DNA of 64,000 nt from Pseudomonas sp. MUP55 (GCF_034043515.1 NZ_CP138214.1:2356001-2420000), one strand, 5' to 3'; shown: positions 8,190-16,455, counted from the stretch's first letter. The notes: a model not told the origin generated them from the sequence alone. Numbers and translations are program-made.

Positions 8190-9122
8190 TCATCGATCCC
8201 AATAGGGCACCGTCCCGAAACACTCAACAAAATAATCAATCACGGTGCGCACCTTCAGCGACAGCCTGCGGCTACCCGGCCACAACGCGGCGATCTGCTG
8301 GGGTTCCAGGGTGGTCGCCACTTCGTACTCGCTGAGCACCGCTTGCAAGGTGCCGGCGCGCAGGCCTTCGCCAATCAGCCAGGACGGAAACACCACCAGC
8401 CCCAGGCCCTGTTCGGCGGCGTGGGTCAGAGTGTCGGCGTGGTTGCCGGTGATCGGGCCCTTGACGCTGTAGGCGCTCCAGTCGCCCTGGTCGCGGCGGA
8501 AGAACCAGCGTTCCTGGCCTTTGATGCCCTTGTAGGCCAGGCATTGGTGGTTGATCAGCTCGTCGGGGTGGCGCGGCGTGCCGTGCTGCGCCAGGTAAGC
8601 GGGGCTGGCGGCGAGGCGGAAGCGTTGTGGCGCGAAGATCCGCGCCTGCATGCTGGAATCATTGAGCACGCCAATGCGAAACAGCAGGTCGGTGCCGTCC
8701 TGCAGCGGGTCGACGAAGGTATCGGTTTGCTGGATATCCAGTTGAAGTTTCGGATAGCGCCGGCACAGCTCCCCCAGCCACGGCGCCAGGTGACGCTGGC
8801 CGAATACCATCGGTGCGTTGATGCGTACCAGGCCGCTGGGTTCGCTGTCCTGTTCCTGCAGCGCTTGGCTGGCGGTTTCCAGTTGCTCCAGCATCAAGCG
8901 CGCGTGGCGCCCGAGCAGGCGTCCGGCTTCGGTGGGGCTCACAGCGCGGGTATGGCGGTACAGCAACTGCTGGCCGAGGGCCTGCTCCATCAGCTGGATC
9001 TGCCGGGAAATGGACGACGGCGCGAGGCCTTCGCGGCGCGCCACCTCGGAAAAACTGCCATGGTCCAGCACCGCGACGAACAGGCGCAGCGCCTTGAAAC
9101 TCAGCTCATTGAAACCCTGCAT
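8190..9122 (-). CDS. LysR family transcriptional regulator
   Basis: 310 aa. Residues ~8-66 are a LysR winged helix-turn-helix (FKALRLFVAVLDHGSFSEVA ... SSISRQIQLMEQALGQQLL ... TEAGRLLGRHARLML); the rest is the periplasmic-binding-like effector domain, with the CrgA-type feature LVRINAPMVFGQRHLAPWL. The start is MQGFNELSF at 9122; the frame stays open upstream but that extension is antisense to the next genes. It is divergent from two DUF606 transporter genes, which it probably controls. A perfect 10-bp palindrome TTTGCGCAAA at 9143-9152, just upstream of its start, is a possible binding half. Effector unknown. Confidence 0.9.
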   Translation of the reverse strand: MQGFNELSFKALRLFVAVLDHGSFSEVARREGLAPSSISRQIQLMEQALGQQLLYRHTRAVSPTEAGRLLGRHARLMLEQLETASQALQEQDSEPSGLVRINAPMVFGQRHLAPWLGELCRRYPKLQLDIQQTDTFVDPLQDGTDLLFRIGVLNDSSMQARIFAPQRFRLAASPAYLAQHGTPRHPDELINHQCLAYKGIKGQERWFFRRDQGDWSAYSVKGPITGNHADTLTHAAEQGLGLVVFPSWLIGEGLRAGTLQAVLSEYEVATTLEPQQIAALWPGSRRLSLKVRTVIDYFVECFGTVPYWDR

Positions 9123-9237
9123 CCTGGCTCCTGGTTGTGCGTTTTGCGCAAAGGTGTTGTCGGCATGCTGCCATTTATCGCAAAGCCAGGCCACTGGATA
9201 ATGCGCGCCATGTTTCTTCTTCAAGCGCAGGTGATGT

Positions 9238-9726
9238 ATGCAGGCACGTTCTATTGAGGGTACGGCGCAGGCCAGGCCGAAGCGCAACATTCTTCGGCTG
9301 CTGTTGCTGCCGCTGGTGATCCTGGCAGGCATGGGGCTGTCGGTCGAAGCCGGTCTGCTTGGGCCGTTGGGCGTGCAGGTCGGGCATTTATGGGCGACCT
9401 TGAGCATCTTCGGCGTTGGCTCGGCGATCCTGTTTCTGCTGTTGCTGTTCAGCGGCCCGCAAAAGGGCCCGGCCTTCACGCAACTGCCGCGCTGGCAGCT
9501 GATCGGCGGCTTCCTGGGGCCGATGTACGTGGTGGTGCTGACCCTGGCCACGCCCCATATCGGTGTGGCGATGACGATGATTGCGATCCTGTCCGGGCAG
9601 GTGGGCAAAAGTGTGCTGATCGACCATTTCGGCTGGTTCGGCACGGCGCGCAAGCGCGTCAATGTGGAGCGCTGGATAGCCCTGGCGTTGATTGTGGCGG
9701 CACTTGTTCTGATTGCACGAGGGTAA
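9238..9726 (+). CDS. DMT superfamily membrane protein, DUF606 (YdcZ) type, first of a pair
   Basis: 162 aa, with a basic N-terminus and then four to five hydrophobic helices (LLLLPLVILAGMGLSVEAGL, LWATLSIFGVGSAILFLLLL, LIGGFLGPMYVVVLTLATP, IGVAMTMIAILSGQVGKSVLID, IALALIVAALVLIAR). The motif GQxGKSxLIDHFGWFG, near the end, is typical of DUF606 proteins. These half-size drug/metabolite transporter relatives often occur as pairs and probably work as heterodimers. AGGTGA lies five nt before the ATG. The stop is 4 nt upstream of the next DUF606 gene. Substrate unknown. Confidence 0.85.
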   Translation: MQARSIEGTAQARPKRNILRLLLLPLVILAGMGLSVEAGLLGPLGVQVGHLWATLSIFGVGSAILFLLLLFSGPQKGPAFTQLPRWQLIGGFLGPMYVVVLTLATPHIGVAMTMIAILSGQVGKSVLIDHFGWFGTARKRVNVERWIALALIVAALVLIARG

Positions 9727-9730
9727 GGCG

Positions 9731-10186
9731 ATGAATCTGATTCTGTTGTTGGTGTTGGTGGTCGCCGCAGGTGCGGTATTGAGCGTTCAGGCAGCCATCA
9801 ACGGTCGCCTGGGTCAGACCGTCGGGGTGTTGCGCAGCAGCTTGCTGACCTTTGCGGTGGGCGCGCTCACCACTGCGCTGCTGATCTTTTTCTTCGAGCC
9901 CGCCCAGGCGGTGAGTTTGCTGGAGGTGCCGAAGTGGCAGCTGACCGGCGCCTTGTTCGGCGTGGTGTACATGATGGTGATGGTTGGCGCGGTGCCGGTG
10001 GTCGGTACGGCAGTCGCCACGGTGGCGGTGATCGTGGGGCAGTTGGGCATGGGCATGCTGATCGACAACTTCGGCTGGCTGGGCAACCCGGCGATCGAAC
10101 TGTCCGGCAGCCGCATCGTGGCGATGCTGTGCCTGGCCCTGGCGCTGGTGTTCATGTACCGCAGCAATACGCGCCAGGCTGACTGA
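9731..10186 (+). CDS. DMT superfamily membrane protein, DUF606 (YdcZ) type, second of a pair
   Basis: 151 aa starting at ATG 9731 (GGTAAGGCG upstream). Five hydrophobic segments, beginning LILLLVLVVAAGAVLSVQAAI followed by NGRLGQ, and the family motif GQLGMGMLIDNFGWLG. The arrangement is parallel to the preceding gene, so the two are diverged paralogues in one transcript, consistent with a heterodimeric small transporter. The N-terminal QAAINGRLG is the usual start of full DUF606 proteins, whereas the partner lacks the N...G part there. Function and substrate are unknown. Confidence 0.86.
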   Translation: MNLILLLVLVVAAGAVLSVQAAINGRLGQTVGVLRSSLLTFAVGALTTALLIFFFEPAQAVSLLEVPKWQLTGALFGVVYMMVMVGAVPVVGTAVATVAVIVGQLGMGMLIDNFGWLGNPAIELSGSRIVAMLCLALALVFMYRSNTRQAD

Positions 10187-10275
10187 TGACGCTGAACCTT
10201 GGCGCCGCGCCGGCAGTCACTGCTTAAGGTGTGGCGTTCGCTGCGCCTTGACGACCACGAAGAAGGAGTCTGACC

Positions 10276-10452
10276 ATGCCGGATCCAACCTGTGCTTGCC
10301 CACACTGCAAATGCGTACTGGGCGTCGACGCGGTCATGAAGGAGGGTAAGGGCTATTGCTGTCAGGGTTGCGCCGAACATCACGCGCACGGTGAGCCCTG
10401 CGCTGCGGCAAACGACCGCGAATGCGCCAAGTCGGCTGCCAACGCCAGCTAA
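10276..10452 (+). CDS. Small bacterial metallothionein
   Basis: 58 aa, too short for most gene finders' first cut, with GAAGGAG nine nt upstream of the ATG. It has nine cysteines (residues 6, 8, 11, 13, 28, 29, 32, 42, 50) plus four histidines (10, 35, 36, 38), in the order C-x-C-x2-C-x-C ... YCC-x2-C-AE-H-H ... G-E-P-C ... C. This matches the zinc/cadmium-binding BmtA-type metallothioneins described from Pseudomonas (central Y-C-x2-C-A-x2-H followed by NGEPC-like). It stops soon after the last Cys and lacks the long C-terminal tail seen in the P. fluorescens Q2-87 protein. It probably binds Zn2+ or Cd2+ in the cytoplasm. It stands alone after the DUF606 pair. Confidence 0.88.
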   Translation: MPDPTCACPHCKCVLGVDAVMKEGKGYCCQGCAEHHAHGEPCAAANDRECAKSAANAS

Positions 10453-10460
10453 ACCATCCA

Positions 10461-10535
10461 ATGTGGGAGGGGGCTTGCCCCCGATGGCGGAGTGTCAGTC
10501 ACTGCATCTGTGCCTGAAACACCGCCATCGGGGCA
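10461..10535. repeat. REPIN with truncated right arm
   Basis: ATGTGGGAGGGGGCTTGCCC at 10461-10480 is a complete left REP arm; the matching right arm begins at 10522 (CCGCCATCGGGGC) but breaks off at 10534-10535, where an unrelated ~375-bp element begins. A complete right arm reappears at 10918-10946. The pattern suggests an insertion into a REPIN or a hybrid of two REPINs. Confidence 0.8.
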
Positions 10536-10917
10536 TAGGTATCTACACAACTTTGTAGCAGCCTACGGTAACCACGATGCGAAGCGAGCCGCTCTTGATC
10601 TTGCTCTTGATCTTAGGCGCCCCGTTAAACCACGCTGGCCGGAATTCGACAGTGATTTGGAGGGTAAACCGGCAGGGATGCCGGTTTAGCCGCCCCGCGC
10701 AATGGATGGCGCGTGGCGGCGGCCCTCCAAATCAATGTCGGATTACGGGCACACCGAGCGTGAGCGAGGTGCCGAGTGGTGGGGCAGGAGCCCTTTTGGT
10801 TACTTTTGGGGCTCTTTTCCAAAAGTAACCCGCCGTAAGGGCGGAACCCTAAGCCGCCGTTACCGCAGCAACGGATATGTACTCGCTCTGATCCAACATC
10901 ATTGTCGACTGTCAGGC
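10536..10917. repeat. Structured non-coding intergenic element of the pseudomonad dispersed-repeat kind
   Basis: No credible gene. The stretch has nested inverted repeats: an outer TTTGGAGGG (about 10659-10667) pairs with CCCTCCAAA (about 10722-10730), enclosing one arm AAACCGGC/GCCGGTTT and a second GCCGCC...GCGC/GCGCGTGGCGGC, i.e. a three-way junction. Downstream, AAAAGTAACC pairs with GGTTACTTTT. A short tandem CTTGATCTTG(C)TCTTGATCTT lies at 10595-10614. I recall near-identical sequences between genes in many P. fluorescens-group genomes, always joined to a REP; that recall is unverified here. Confidence 0.65.
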
Positions 10918-10946
10918 CGCCATCGGGGGCAAGCCCCCTCCCACAT
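10918..10946. repeat. Single REP right arm
   Basis: CCGCCATCGGGGGCAAGCCC followed by CCTCCCAC, the complete right arm of the REP family, lying directly downstream of the structured element and just after the end of the NUP gene on the other strand. Its missing left partner is probably the arm at 10461. Confidence 0.85.
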
Positions 10947-10957
10947 GTTGATAGGCG

Positions 10958-11986
10958 TCAGGCCTCGGGAACGCCTTTTTCCCAGGCTGACCAGTTGTTC
11001 AGAATCGCCTGCACCAGCGGATTTCCCGCACGGTACAAGTTCTCCAGCGCCGGCACGAAGCCGCCCTGATCAGCGTACTTGAGCAGGTTGTCCACTTCAC
11101 TGTAGCCCGGGTACGGGCGATCAAAGTCCGAACCTGCCCGCACTACCGCCAGGCGTTGAATATCCACCAGGCCTTCGTGACTGGCGCGCAGCAGCGCTTC
11201 GTAGGTGGAGTTGTCTTCCTGCTGGGTGGTGCAGTATTCGCCTTTGTTGTCGGTGAGCAGTTTGGTCCATACCTCGGCGCGCTCGCTCAGGCGCGTGCCG
11301 GAGAACCAGGTGTTGCCCGCCAGGGTGTCGCAGCGGGTGACCTGGGGCGGCTGGTTGGCCGGCGCGGCGGGGTAGTGCTTGCGCCAGGCGGCGGATTCCT
11401 TGCTTTCCGTCAGCTCCACCTTGTGCGACAGGGCAAACGCCTTGGCTTGCAGCTTGGGGTTGAGCTCGAACACTTCGGTCTTGTAGTCCAGCGGCGGTTT
11501 TTCGTTGGGCCCCTTGGTGTTGATGCCGATATAGCCCGTCGGCCAATCCTTGGGCGCGTCGCGTGAATCCAGCTCCCACTGTGTGCCGAATTCCACCAGG
11601 TAATGCGCCCAGGCGGCAGTGCCGATGGTGCCGTATTTTGGACTGATACCGGCAATCCCGGCGATCAGGAAATAGCTCTGGCGCAAGTCGAACTTGGGCG
11701 ACAGGGCCAGCGCCAGGGTCGAGGCGGCGGCGTTGGTCTGGCCCATGCCGGTTACCAGCAGGCACACGTCCTGGGTGTTGCAGCGAATCGCCGGGTATTC
11801 GGCGGACAGGCCCGGCACGCGCACCTGCTGGGTGAGTTGCAGGCGATCGATCCAGGTTTGCGCCTCGGGGGCGAACATGGTGATGAGCATTACCTTGGGT
11901 TTGATCGGCGCGGCGTTGTCTGCCAGCACCACGTGGGGCAGCAGGGCCAGGCCAATGGCCATTGAAAGACGGGTAAGGGTATTCAT
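10958..11986 (-). CDS. Purine nucleoside permease (NUP) family protein
   Basis: 342 aa. A signal peptide (MNTLTRLSMAIGLALLPHVVLA) is followed by the NUP-family core: KPKVMLITMFAPEAQTWID, LLVTGMGQTNAAASTLALAL, FLIAGIAGISPKYGTIGTAAWA and near the end VVRAGSDFDRPYPG. The fold is related to nucleoside phosphorylases. In Candida the family takes up purine nucleosides; bacterial members are secreted and little studied. It lies 14 nt downstream of a Tsx-like outer membrane channel gene on the same strand, which supports a joint role in periplasmic nucleoside binding or cleavage. Two or more cysteines in the mature part may form a disulphide. Confidence 0.87.
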   Translation of the reverse strand: MNTLTRLSMAIGLALLPHVVLADNAAPIKPKVMLITMFAPEAQTWIDRLQLTQQVRVPGLSAEYPAIRCNTQDVCLLVTGMGQTNAAASTLALALSPKFDLRQSYFLIAGIAGISPKYGTIGTAAWAHYLVEFGTQWELDSRDAPKDWPTGYIGINTKGPNEKPPLDYKTEVFELNPKLQAKAFALSHKVELTESKESAAWRKHYPAAPANQPPQVTRCDTLAGNTWFSGTRLSERAEVWTKLLTDNKGEYCTTQQEDNSTYEALLRASHEGLVDIQRLAVVRAGSDFDRPYPGYSEVDNLLKYADQGGFVPALENLYRAGNPLVQAILNNWSAWEKGVPEA

Positions 11987-12000
11987 CTGCAGCTCCTTGA

Positions 12001-12951
12001 TCAGAATTGGTAGCCCACGCCGGCGTAGTAACCCCAGCCATCGGAGCGGGCGCGGAAGTTGCCTTCGCCGAAATTCAACTCGCTGCCATCTTCCCAGTTG
12101 CCGCCGTTGTGGAAGTAACGGCCGACCAAGGTAAAGCGCAGGTGGGTGAACGAGTACAGCAACACGTTGGTCGCCACCAGGGAATTGGCGGTGCGCGCCG
12201 GGTTGTCCTTGTGCAGGTCCGAGCCGAAATCATAGTTGGTGAAGCCGATGTAGGTCAGCGAGGCACCGTTGTCGAACTTGCCGATGGGCACGATGTATTT
12301 CATCTGCGCGCGGTAGCCGTCCCATGAATACTCGTTACTGGCGCCGTAGTTTTCCCACTGGTAGCGCCCGTAGAAGTTGGCCGACAGGTTGACCCGCGAG
12401 TGGGTGTCGATGTCGGTGCCAAGGCCGCTGTACAGGGTGTTGGCGCGGTTCGCCTTGTTGCTGCCGTGGTCGTAGATCCAGTCGAACGCCACATACCATT
12501 CCTTGAACGGTCCGATCGCCAGGCTGCGGCCGGCGAGGTAGTCGATGGAAATACGTGGCTCATGCTCCATGAACACCGGCGAGCCGTGGTCCCACGCGCC
12601 TTTGTCGTTGCTGTTACCGATGCCGAGGATCTTTGGCACATCAATGTAGCCGTACAGCTCGAACGGACCCTTGCGACCGAAATACTCGTATTCCAGGTAC
12701 ACGTCATCCTGGGGCTTGGGGCCGAAGCTGATGTCCTTGCTGCCGATCAGCGTCAGGTCCTGGTTGAACCACTGCGACAGGTAAGCGCCTTTTTTCGCCG
12801 GCGGGCTCGCCTCGGGGCTGAGGGTTTCGCCCTGTGCTGAGTCATCGGCGGGTTTGTCCTGCGCCAAAATGGGTGCACTGAGTACTCCCGTAACGGCGGC
12901 CAGTAGCAAGGAAACACCAAAGCAAGCGCGAGGCGTTGAGGTGGGGTGCAT
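12001..12951 (-). CDS. Tsx-like nucleoside-specific outer membrane channel
   Basis: 316 aa with a signal peptide of about 30 residues (cleavage near APILAQ-DKP), a low-complexity linker, and then a 12-strand beta-barrel of the Channel_Tsx/OmpK family: WFNQDLTLIGSKDISF, VYLEYEYFGRKGPFELYGYIDVPK, MEHEPRISIDYLAG and a C-terminal GWGYYAGVGYQF ending in Phe, as required for outer membrane assembly. It probably lets nucleosides diffuse into the periplasm. It is the first gene of a two-gene unit with the NUP-family protein. The AraC gene upstream is on the same strand, 154 nt away, and is probably separate. Confidence 0.88.
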   Translation of the reverse strand: MHPTSTPRACFGVSLLLAAVTGVLSAPILAQDKPADDSAQGETLSPEASPPAKKGAYLSQWFNQDLTLIGSKDISFGPKPQDDVYLEYEYFGRKGPFELYGYIDVPKILGIGNSNDKGAWDHGSPVFMEHEPRISIDYLAGRSLAIGPFKEWYVAFDWIYDHGSNKANRANTLYSGLGTDIDTHSRVNLSANFYGRYQWENYGASNEYSWDGYRAQMKYIVPIGKFDNGASLTYIGFTNYDFGSDLHKDNPARTANSLVATNVLLYSFTHLRFTLVGRYFHNGGNWEDGSELNFGEGNFRARSDGWGYYAGVGYQF

Positions 12952-13105
12952 TGAAAATCCCTATTCGTACGCGGTTTGACCCGATTTCTTCGGGTGGAGT
13001 GAACCTGGCTGCCAAGTTCGTTCCGCAAACGTTTGCACAGGCTGTACCAACTTTGCTCAATCGCCTGAAAGGGCTGCAAAAAAGCCTGATTAGTCGGCCT
13101 GTTGG

Positions 13106-14029
13106 TCAGAAATGACTGGGTGTCATTTTTTCGAGGTGATTGCCGGTCTCGCGCCGGTACTCGCTCGGCGTCTGGTTCATCTCGATACGAAAGTGGCGGT
13201 TGAAGTTGGACAGGTTGGCGTAGCCGACTTCGAAGCAGATATCTGCCACCGACCTATCGCTTTGCAGCAACAGCCGGCAGGCACGCTGCACGCGGAATTT
13301 GCGCATCAGCTCGATAAACCCATGGCCGGTATTGCGTTTGAAGAAGCGCGAGAAACCCGGTTCGCTCATGTCCAGTTGCCGGGCGATGTCTGACAGGCGC
13401 ACGTCGCCGCTCAGTTCACGCATCAAATAATCGAAGGCCTTGTTGATACGTTCGGCGCTGCGCGGGTCCAGGGTCGGCGCGTAGCGCGGGCTGGCCAGCA
13501 CCTTGAGCTGTCGGGGCGGGGCGTTCTTGAGGGTGTCGAGCAATTGCAGAAACAGGATCAGGCGTTGCAGGCCCTGGGCACTGCCAATGGCTTGCATCAA
13601 GTGCGCCGCTCGAATGGCGGTTTCGCCGGTGAACTCAAGGCCGCGTCGTGCCTGTTCGAACAGCGGCTGCAGGTCGCCGAGTTCCGGCAGGGATTCGCGC
13701 AGGGCGAGGAGGGCGGTGCCGTCAAATTGCAGCACCACGTCGCGACCGCTCAGGCACTCGCCGGGCGCCAGGTCGCCAATCCAGTCGTGGGGCAGGTCGG
13801 GGCCGATCAAGGCGACATGCCCGGCACTGAACGCACCGATATAGTCGCCCGCCACCAGCTTGCCGCTGCCGTGGCGAATCAGGTGGATTTCAAACTCAGG
13901 GTGATGGTTCCAGCGCGCAAGCTCCACCGGGTAGTCGTGTTCGAACCAGCGAAAGCAGTGCTCCGGTTCGGGCAGGATGACTTCACGTTCGGCCGGCCGA
14001 TGCTCGAACAGGATGGCGCGGATGGGCAT
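13106..14029 (-). CDS. AraC family transcriptional regulator (MtlR-like)
   Basis: 307 aa starting at MPIRAILFEHRP (14029), with AGAGGCAGC just upstream; the frame is open further but that part reads into the promoter region. Residues ~20-100 form a cupin-like sensor (FEIHLIRHGSGKLVAGDYIG). Residues ~205-300 are the double helix-turn-helix of AraC (GDVRLSDIARQLDMSEPGFSR and SVADICFEVGYANLSNFNRHF). It is divergent from a mannitol/sorbitol-type binding protein and a polyol dehydrogenase gene, the arrangement of mtlR, the activator of the mannitol operon of P. fluorescens. It probably senses a polyol. Confidence in the AraC call is high; in MtlR orthology only moderate. Confidence 0.85.
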   Translation of the reverse strand: MPIRAILFEHRPAEREVILPEPEHCFRWFEHDYPVELARWNHHPEFEIHLIRHGSGKLVAGDYIGAFSAGHVALIGPDLPHDWIGDLAPGECLSGRDVVLQFDGTALLALRESLPELGDLQPLFEQARRGLEFTGETAIRAAHLMQAIGSAQGLQRLILFLQLLDTLKNAPPRQLKVLASPRYAPTLDPRSAERINKAFDYLMRELSGDVRLSDIARQLDMSEPGFSRFFKRNTGHGFIELMRKFRVQRACRLLLQSDRSVADICFEVGYANLSNFNRHFRIEMNQTPSEYRRETGNHLEKMTPSHF

Positions 14030-14238
14030 GCTGCTGCCTCTTGTGCGTTGGATAAGCGCCAAAATACCCGCCTCGGCAGGTGCGGCGCTACCCCTGGCGA
14101 CGCCCGACGCTGATACTTTTTTGCGCCTGGCACAGCGGTTAAAAAAGTATCGGTGGAGCATCCGTCAGGGGTTTGTGAGACGCCGGCCCAAGCTGCTGTA
14201 ATCGGCGCTCAACAACAAGAAAAACGGTGGAAACCGCC

Positions 14239-15561
14239 ATGCCCTCAATCCGCAAAGCCGCACTTGCCCCTGCGCTGCTGCTGTCCGGCCTCGCCGTGAC
14301 CCAGCCCAGCCAGGCCGCCGACACCGTGACCATCGCCACGGTCAATAACAGCGACATGATCCGCATGCAGCGCCTGTCCAAGGTGTTCGAAGCGCAGCAT
14401 CCGGACATCCGCCTCAACTGGGTGGTGCTCGAAGAAAACGTGCTGCGCCAGCGCCTAACCACCGATATCGCCACCCAGGGTGGGCAGTTCGACGTGCTGA
14501 CCATCGGCACCTACGAAACCCCGCTGTGGGGCGCCAAGCACTGGCTGGAGCCGCTGACCGAACTGCCGGCCGACTACGATGCCGGGGATATCTTCCCCGC
14601 GGTGCGCCAGGGCCTGTCGGTCAACGGCACGCTCTACGCCTTGCCGTTCTACGGCGAAAGCACCGTGACCTATTACCGCACCGACCTGTTCAAGCAAGCC
14701 GGCCTGAGCATGCCCGCGCAGCCCACCTGGACCCAGCTCGGCGAGTTCGCGGCCAAGCTGACCGTCAAGGACAAGGACCAGTATGGTCTGTGCCTGCGCG
14801 GCAAGGCCGGTTGGGGCGAGAACATTGCGTTGCTGAGCACCATGGCCAATGCCTTCGGCGCGCGCTGGTTCGATGAGCAGTGGAAGCCCGAACTGACCAG
14901 CCCCGAGTGGACGGCCGCGGCCAATTTCTACGTCAACAGCCTCAAGCAATACGGCCCGCCGGGCGTGTCAAGCAACGGCTTCAACGAAACCCTGGCACTG
15001 TTCAACAGCGGCAAGTGTGCGATCTGGGTCGATGCCAGCGTCGCTGGCTCCTTCACCACCGACACCCGCCAGAGCAAAGTCGCTGACCGCGTGGGCTTCG
15101 CCGCAGCGCCCACGGAGGTCACCGACAAGGGCTCTTCCTGGCTCTACGCCTGGTCGCTGGCCATCCCGGCCACCTCCAGGCACAAGGACGCGGCCAAAGC
15201 CTTTATCAGCTGGGCGACATCCAAAGACTACATCCAACTGGTCGCGGATAAAGAGGGCATCACCAACGTACCGCCTGGCACGCGGCAATCGACCTACAGC
15301 GAGGCATACCTGAACGCGGCGCCGTTTGCCCAAGTCACCCTGCAGATGATGAAGCACGCCGACCCGGCCCATCCCTCGGCCAAACCGGTGCCGTACGTGG
15401 GCATCCAGTACGTGACGATTCCCGAGTTCCAGGCCATCGGCACCTCTGTCGGCAAGCTGTTTTCGGCGGCGCTCACCGGCGGCATGTCGGTGGACCAGGC
15501 GTTGCAGCAGGCGCAGTCCACCACTGAGCGCGAGATGAAGCGTGCCGGTTATCCCAAGTAA
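14239..15561 (+). CDS. ABC transporter substrate-binding protein, mannitol/sorbitol (MtlE/SmoE) type
   Basis: 440 aa from ATG 14239 (GGTGGAA upstream). A signal peptide ends near SQAAD. The body is a class I sugar-binding protein: FDVLTIGTYETPLWGAKHWL, YALPFYGESTVTYYRTDLFK, SNGFNETLALFNSGKCAIWVDASVAG and WLYAWSLAIPATSRHKDAAKAFI are typical of polyol-binding members. It would bind mannitol, sorbitol or arabitol in the periplasm. In related pseudomonads this gene is followed by two permease genes (mtlF, mtlG) and an ATPase (mtlK); here it is followed at once by the dehydrogenase gene, so the importer looks incomplete unless its membrane parts lie elsewhere. The AraC regulator is divergent, 209 nt away. 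Confidence 0.87.
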   Translation: MPSIRKAALAPALLLSGLAVTQPSQAADTVTIATVNNSDMIRMQRLSKVFEAQHPDIRLNWVVLEENVLRQRLTTDIATQGGQFDVLTIGTYETPLWGAKHWLEPLTELPADYDAGDIFPAVRQGLSVNGTLYALPFYGESTVTYYRTDLFKQAGLSMPAQPTWTQLGEFAAKLTVKDKDQYGLCLRGKAGWGENIALLSTMANAFGARWFDEQWKPELTSPEWTAAANFYVNSLKQYGPPGVSSNGFNETLALFNSGKCAIWVDASVAGSFTTDTRQSKVADRVGFAAAPTEVTDKGSSWLYAWSLAIPATSRHKDAAKAFISWATSKDYIQLVADKEGITNVPPGTRQSTYSEAYLNAAPFAQVTLQMMKHADPAHPSAKPVPYVGIQYVTIPEFQAIGTSVGKLFSAALTGGMSVDQALQQAQSTTEREMKRAGYPK

Positions 15562-15578
15562 TGCCACAGGACACCTCG

Positions 15579-16352
15579 ATGAAACGACTTGAAGGAAAGA
15601 GCGCGCTGATCACCGGATCGGCGCGCGGGATCGGCCGTGCGTTCGCCCAGGCCTATATCCAGGAAGGCGCCACCGTCGCCATCGCCGATATCAACCTGCA
15701 GCGCGCCCAGCAGACGGCCGCCGAACTGGGCCCCCAGGCGTATGCGATAGCGATGGACGTCACCGATCAGGCCTCGATTGACGCGGCAATGGCCGCCGTG
15801 GTCGCCCATGCCGGCAAGTTGGATATCCTGGTCAATAACGCTGCATTGTTCGACTTGGCGCCCATCGTCGACATCACCCGCGACAGCTATGAACGGCTAT
15901 TTTCGATCAACGTCGCCGGTACGCTGTTCACTTTGCAGGCCGCCGCGCGGCAGATGATTGAGCAGGGCCATGGCGGCAAGATCATCAACATGGCCAGCCA
16001 GGCCGGACGACGCGGCGAGGCGCTGGTGGCGGTGTATTGCGCGACCAAGGCGGCGGTGATCAGCCTGACGCAATCGGCGGGGCTGAATCTGATCAAGCAG
16101 GGCATCAACGTCAATGCCATCGCTCCGGGTGTGGTGGACGGTGAACACTGGGATGGGGTGGATGCGCTGTTTGCCCGGCACGAAGGCCTGGCGCCGGGCG
16201 AGAAGAAGAAGCGGGTAGGGGATGAGGTGCCTTATGGGCGGATGGGCACGGCGCAGGACCTGACCGGCATGGCGATCTTCCTGGCTTCAAAAGAGGCGGA
16301 TTATGTGGTTGCACAGACCTATAACGTCGATGGCGGCAACTGGATGAGCTAG
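15579..16352 (+). CDS. Short-chain polyol dehydrogenase (sorbitol/L-iditol 2-dehydrogenase, SmoS-like)
   Basis: 257 aa of the classical SDR family: NAD-binding TGSARGIG near residues 11-18, D in IADINLQ indicating NAD preference, NNAA motif at ~86-89, catalytic Ser in NMASQAG, Y-x3-K in YCATKAAV and the C-terminal VDGGNWMS. The sequence pattern is that of the sorbitol/galactitol dehydrogenases of Rhodobacter (SmoS), which oxidise a polyol to a ketose. I start at ATG 15579 (AGGA 10 nt upstream); an ATG at 15561 that overlaps the TAA of the binding protein gene (TAATG) would add six residues. Co-transcribed with the binding protein. Confidence 0.85.
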   Translation: MKRLEGKSALITGSARGIGRAFAQAYIQEGATVAIADINLQRAQQTAAELGPQAYAIAMDVTDQASIDAAMAAVVAHAGKLDILVNNAALFDLAPIVDITRDSYERLFSINVAGTLFTLQAAARQMIEQGHGGKIINMASQAGRRGEALVAVYCATKAAVISLTQSAGLNLIKQGINVNAIAPGVVDGEHWDGVDALFARHEGLAPGEKKKRVGDEVPYGRMGTAQDLTGMAIFLASKEADYVVAQTYNVDGGNWMS

Positions 16353-16353
16353 T

Positions 16354-16413
16354 GAGCTTGCTCCCATGGCGAGCTGACAGGCGAAGTGGGCTGTCAGGCC
16401 GCCATCGGGGGCA
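16354..16413. repeat. Degenerate REP remnant
   Basis: GAGCTTGCTCCCATGGC at 16354 and CTGTCAGGCCGCCATCGGGG at 16391-16410 are recognisable pieces of left and right REP arms, but the outer GTGGGAGG/CCTCCCAC parts are gone. It lies between the convergent SDR and nrtR genes. Confidence 0.5.
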
Positions 16414-16455
16414 TCAGGTGGATAGGCGTCGGCTTCCTTGGATCAGGACGCCCGG

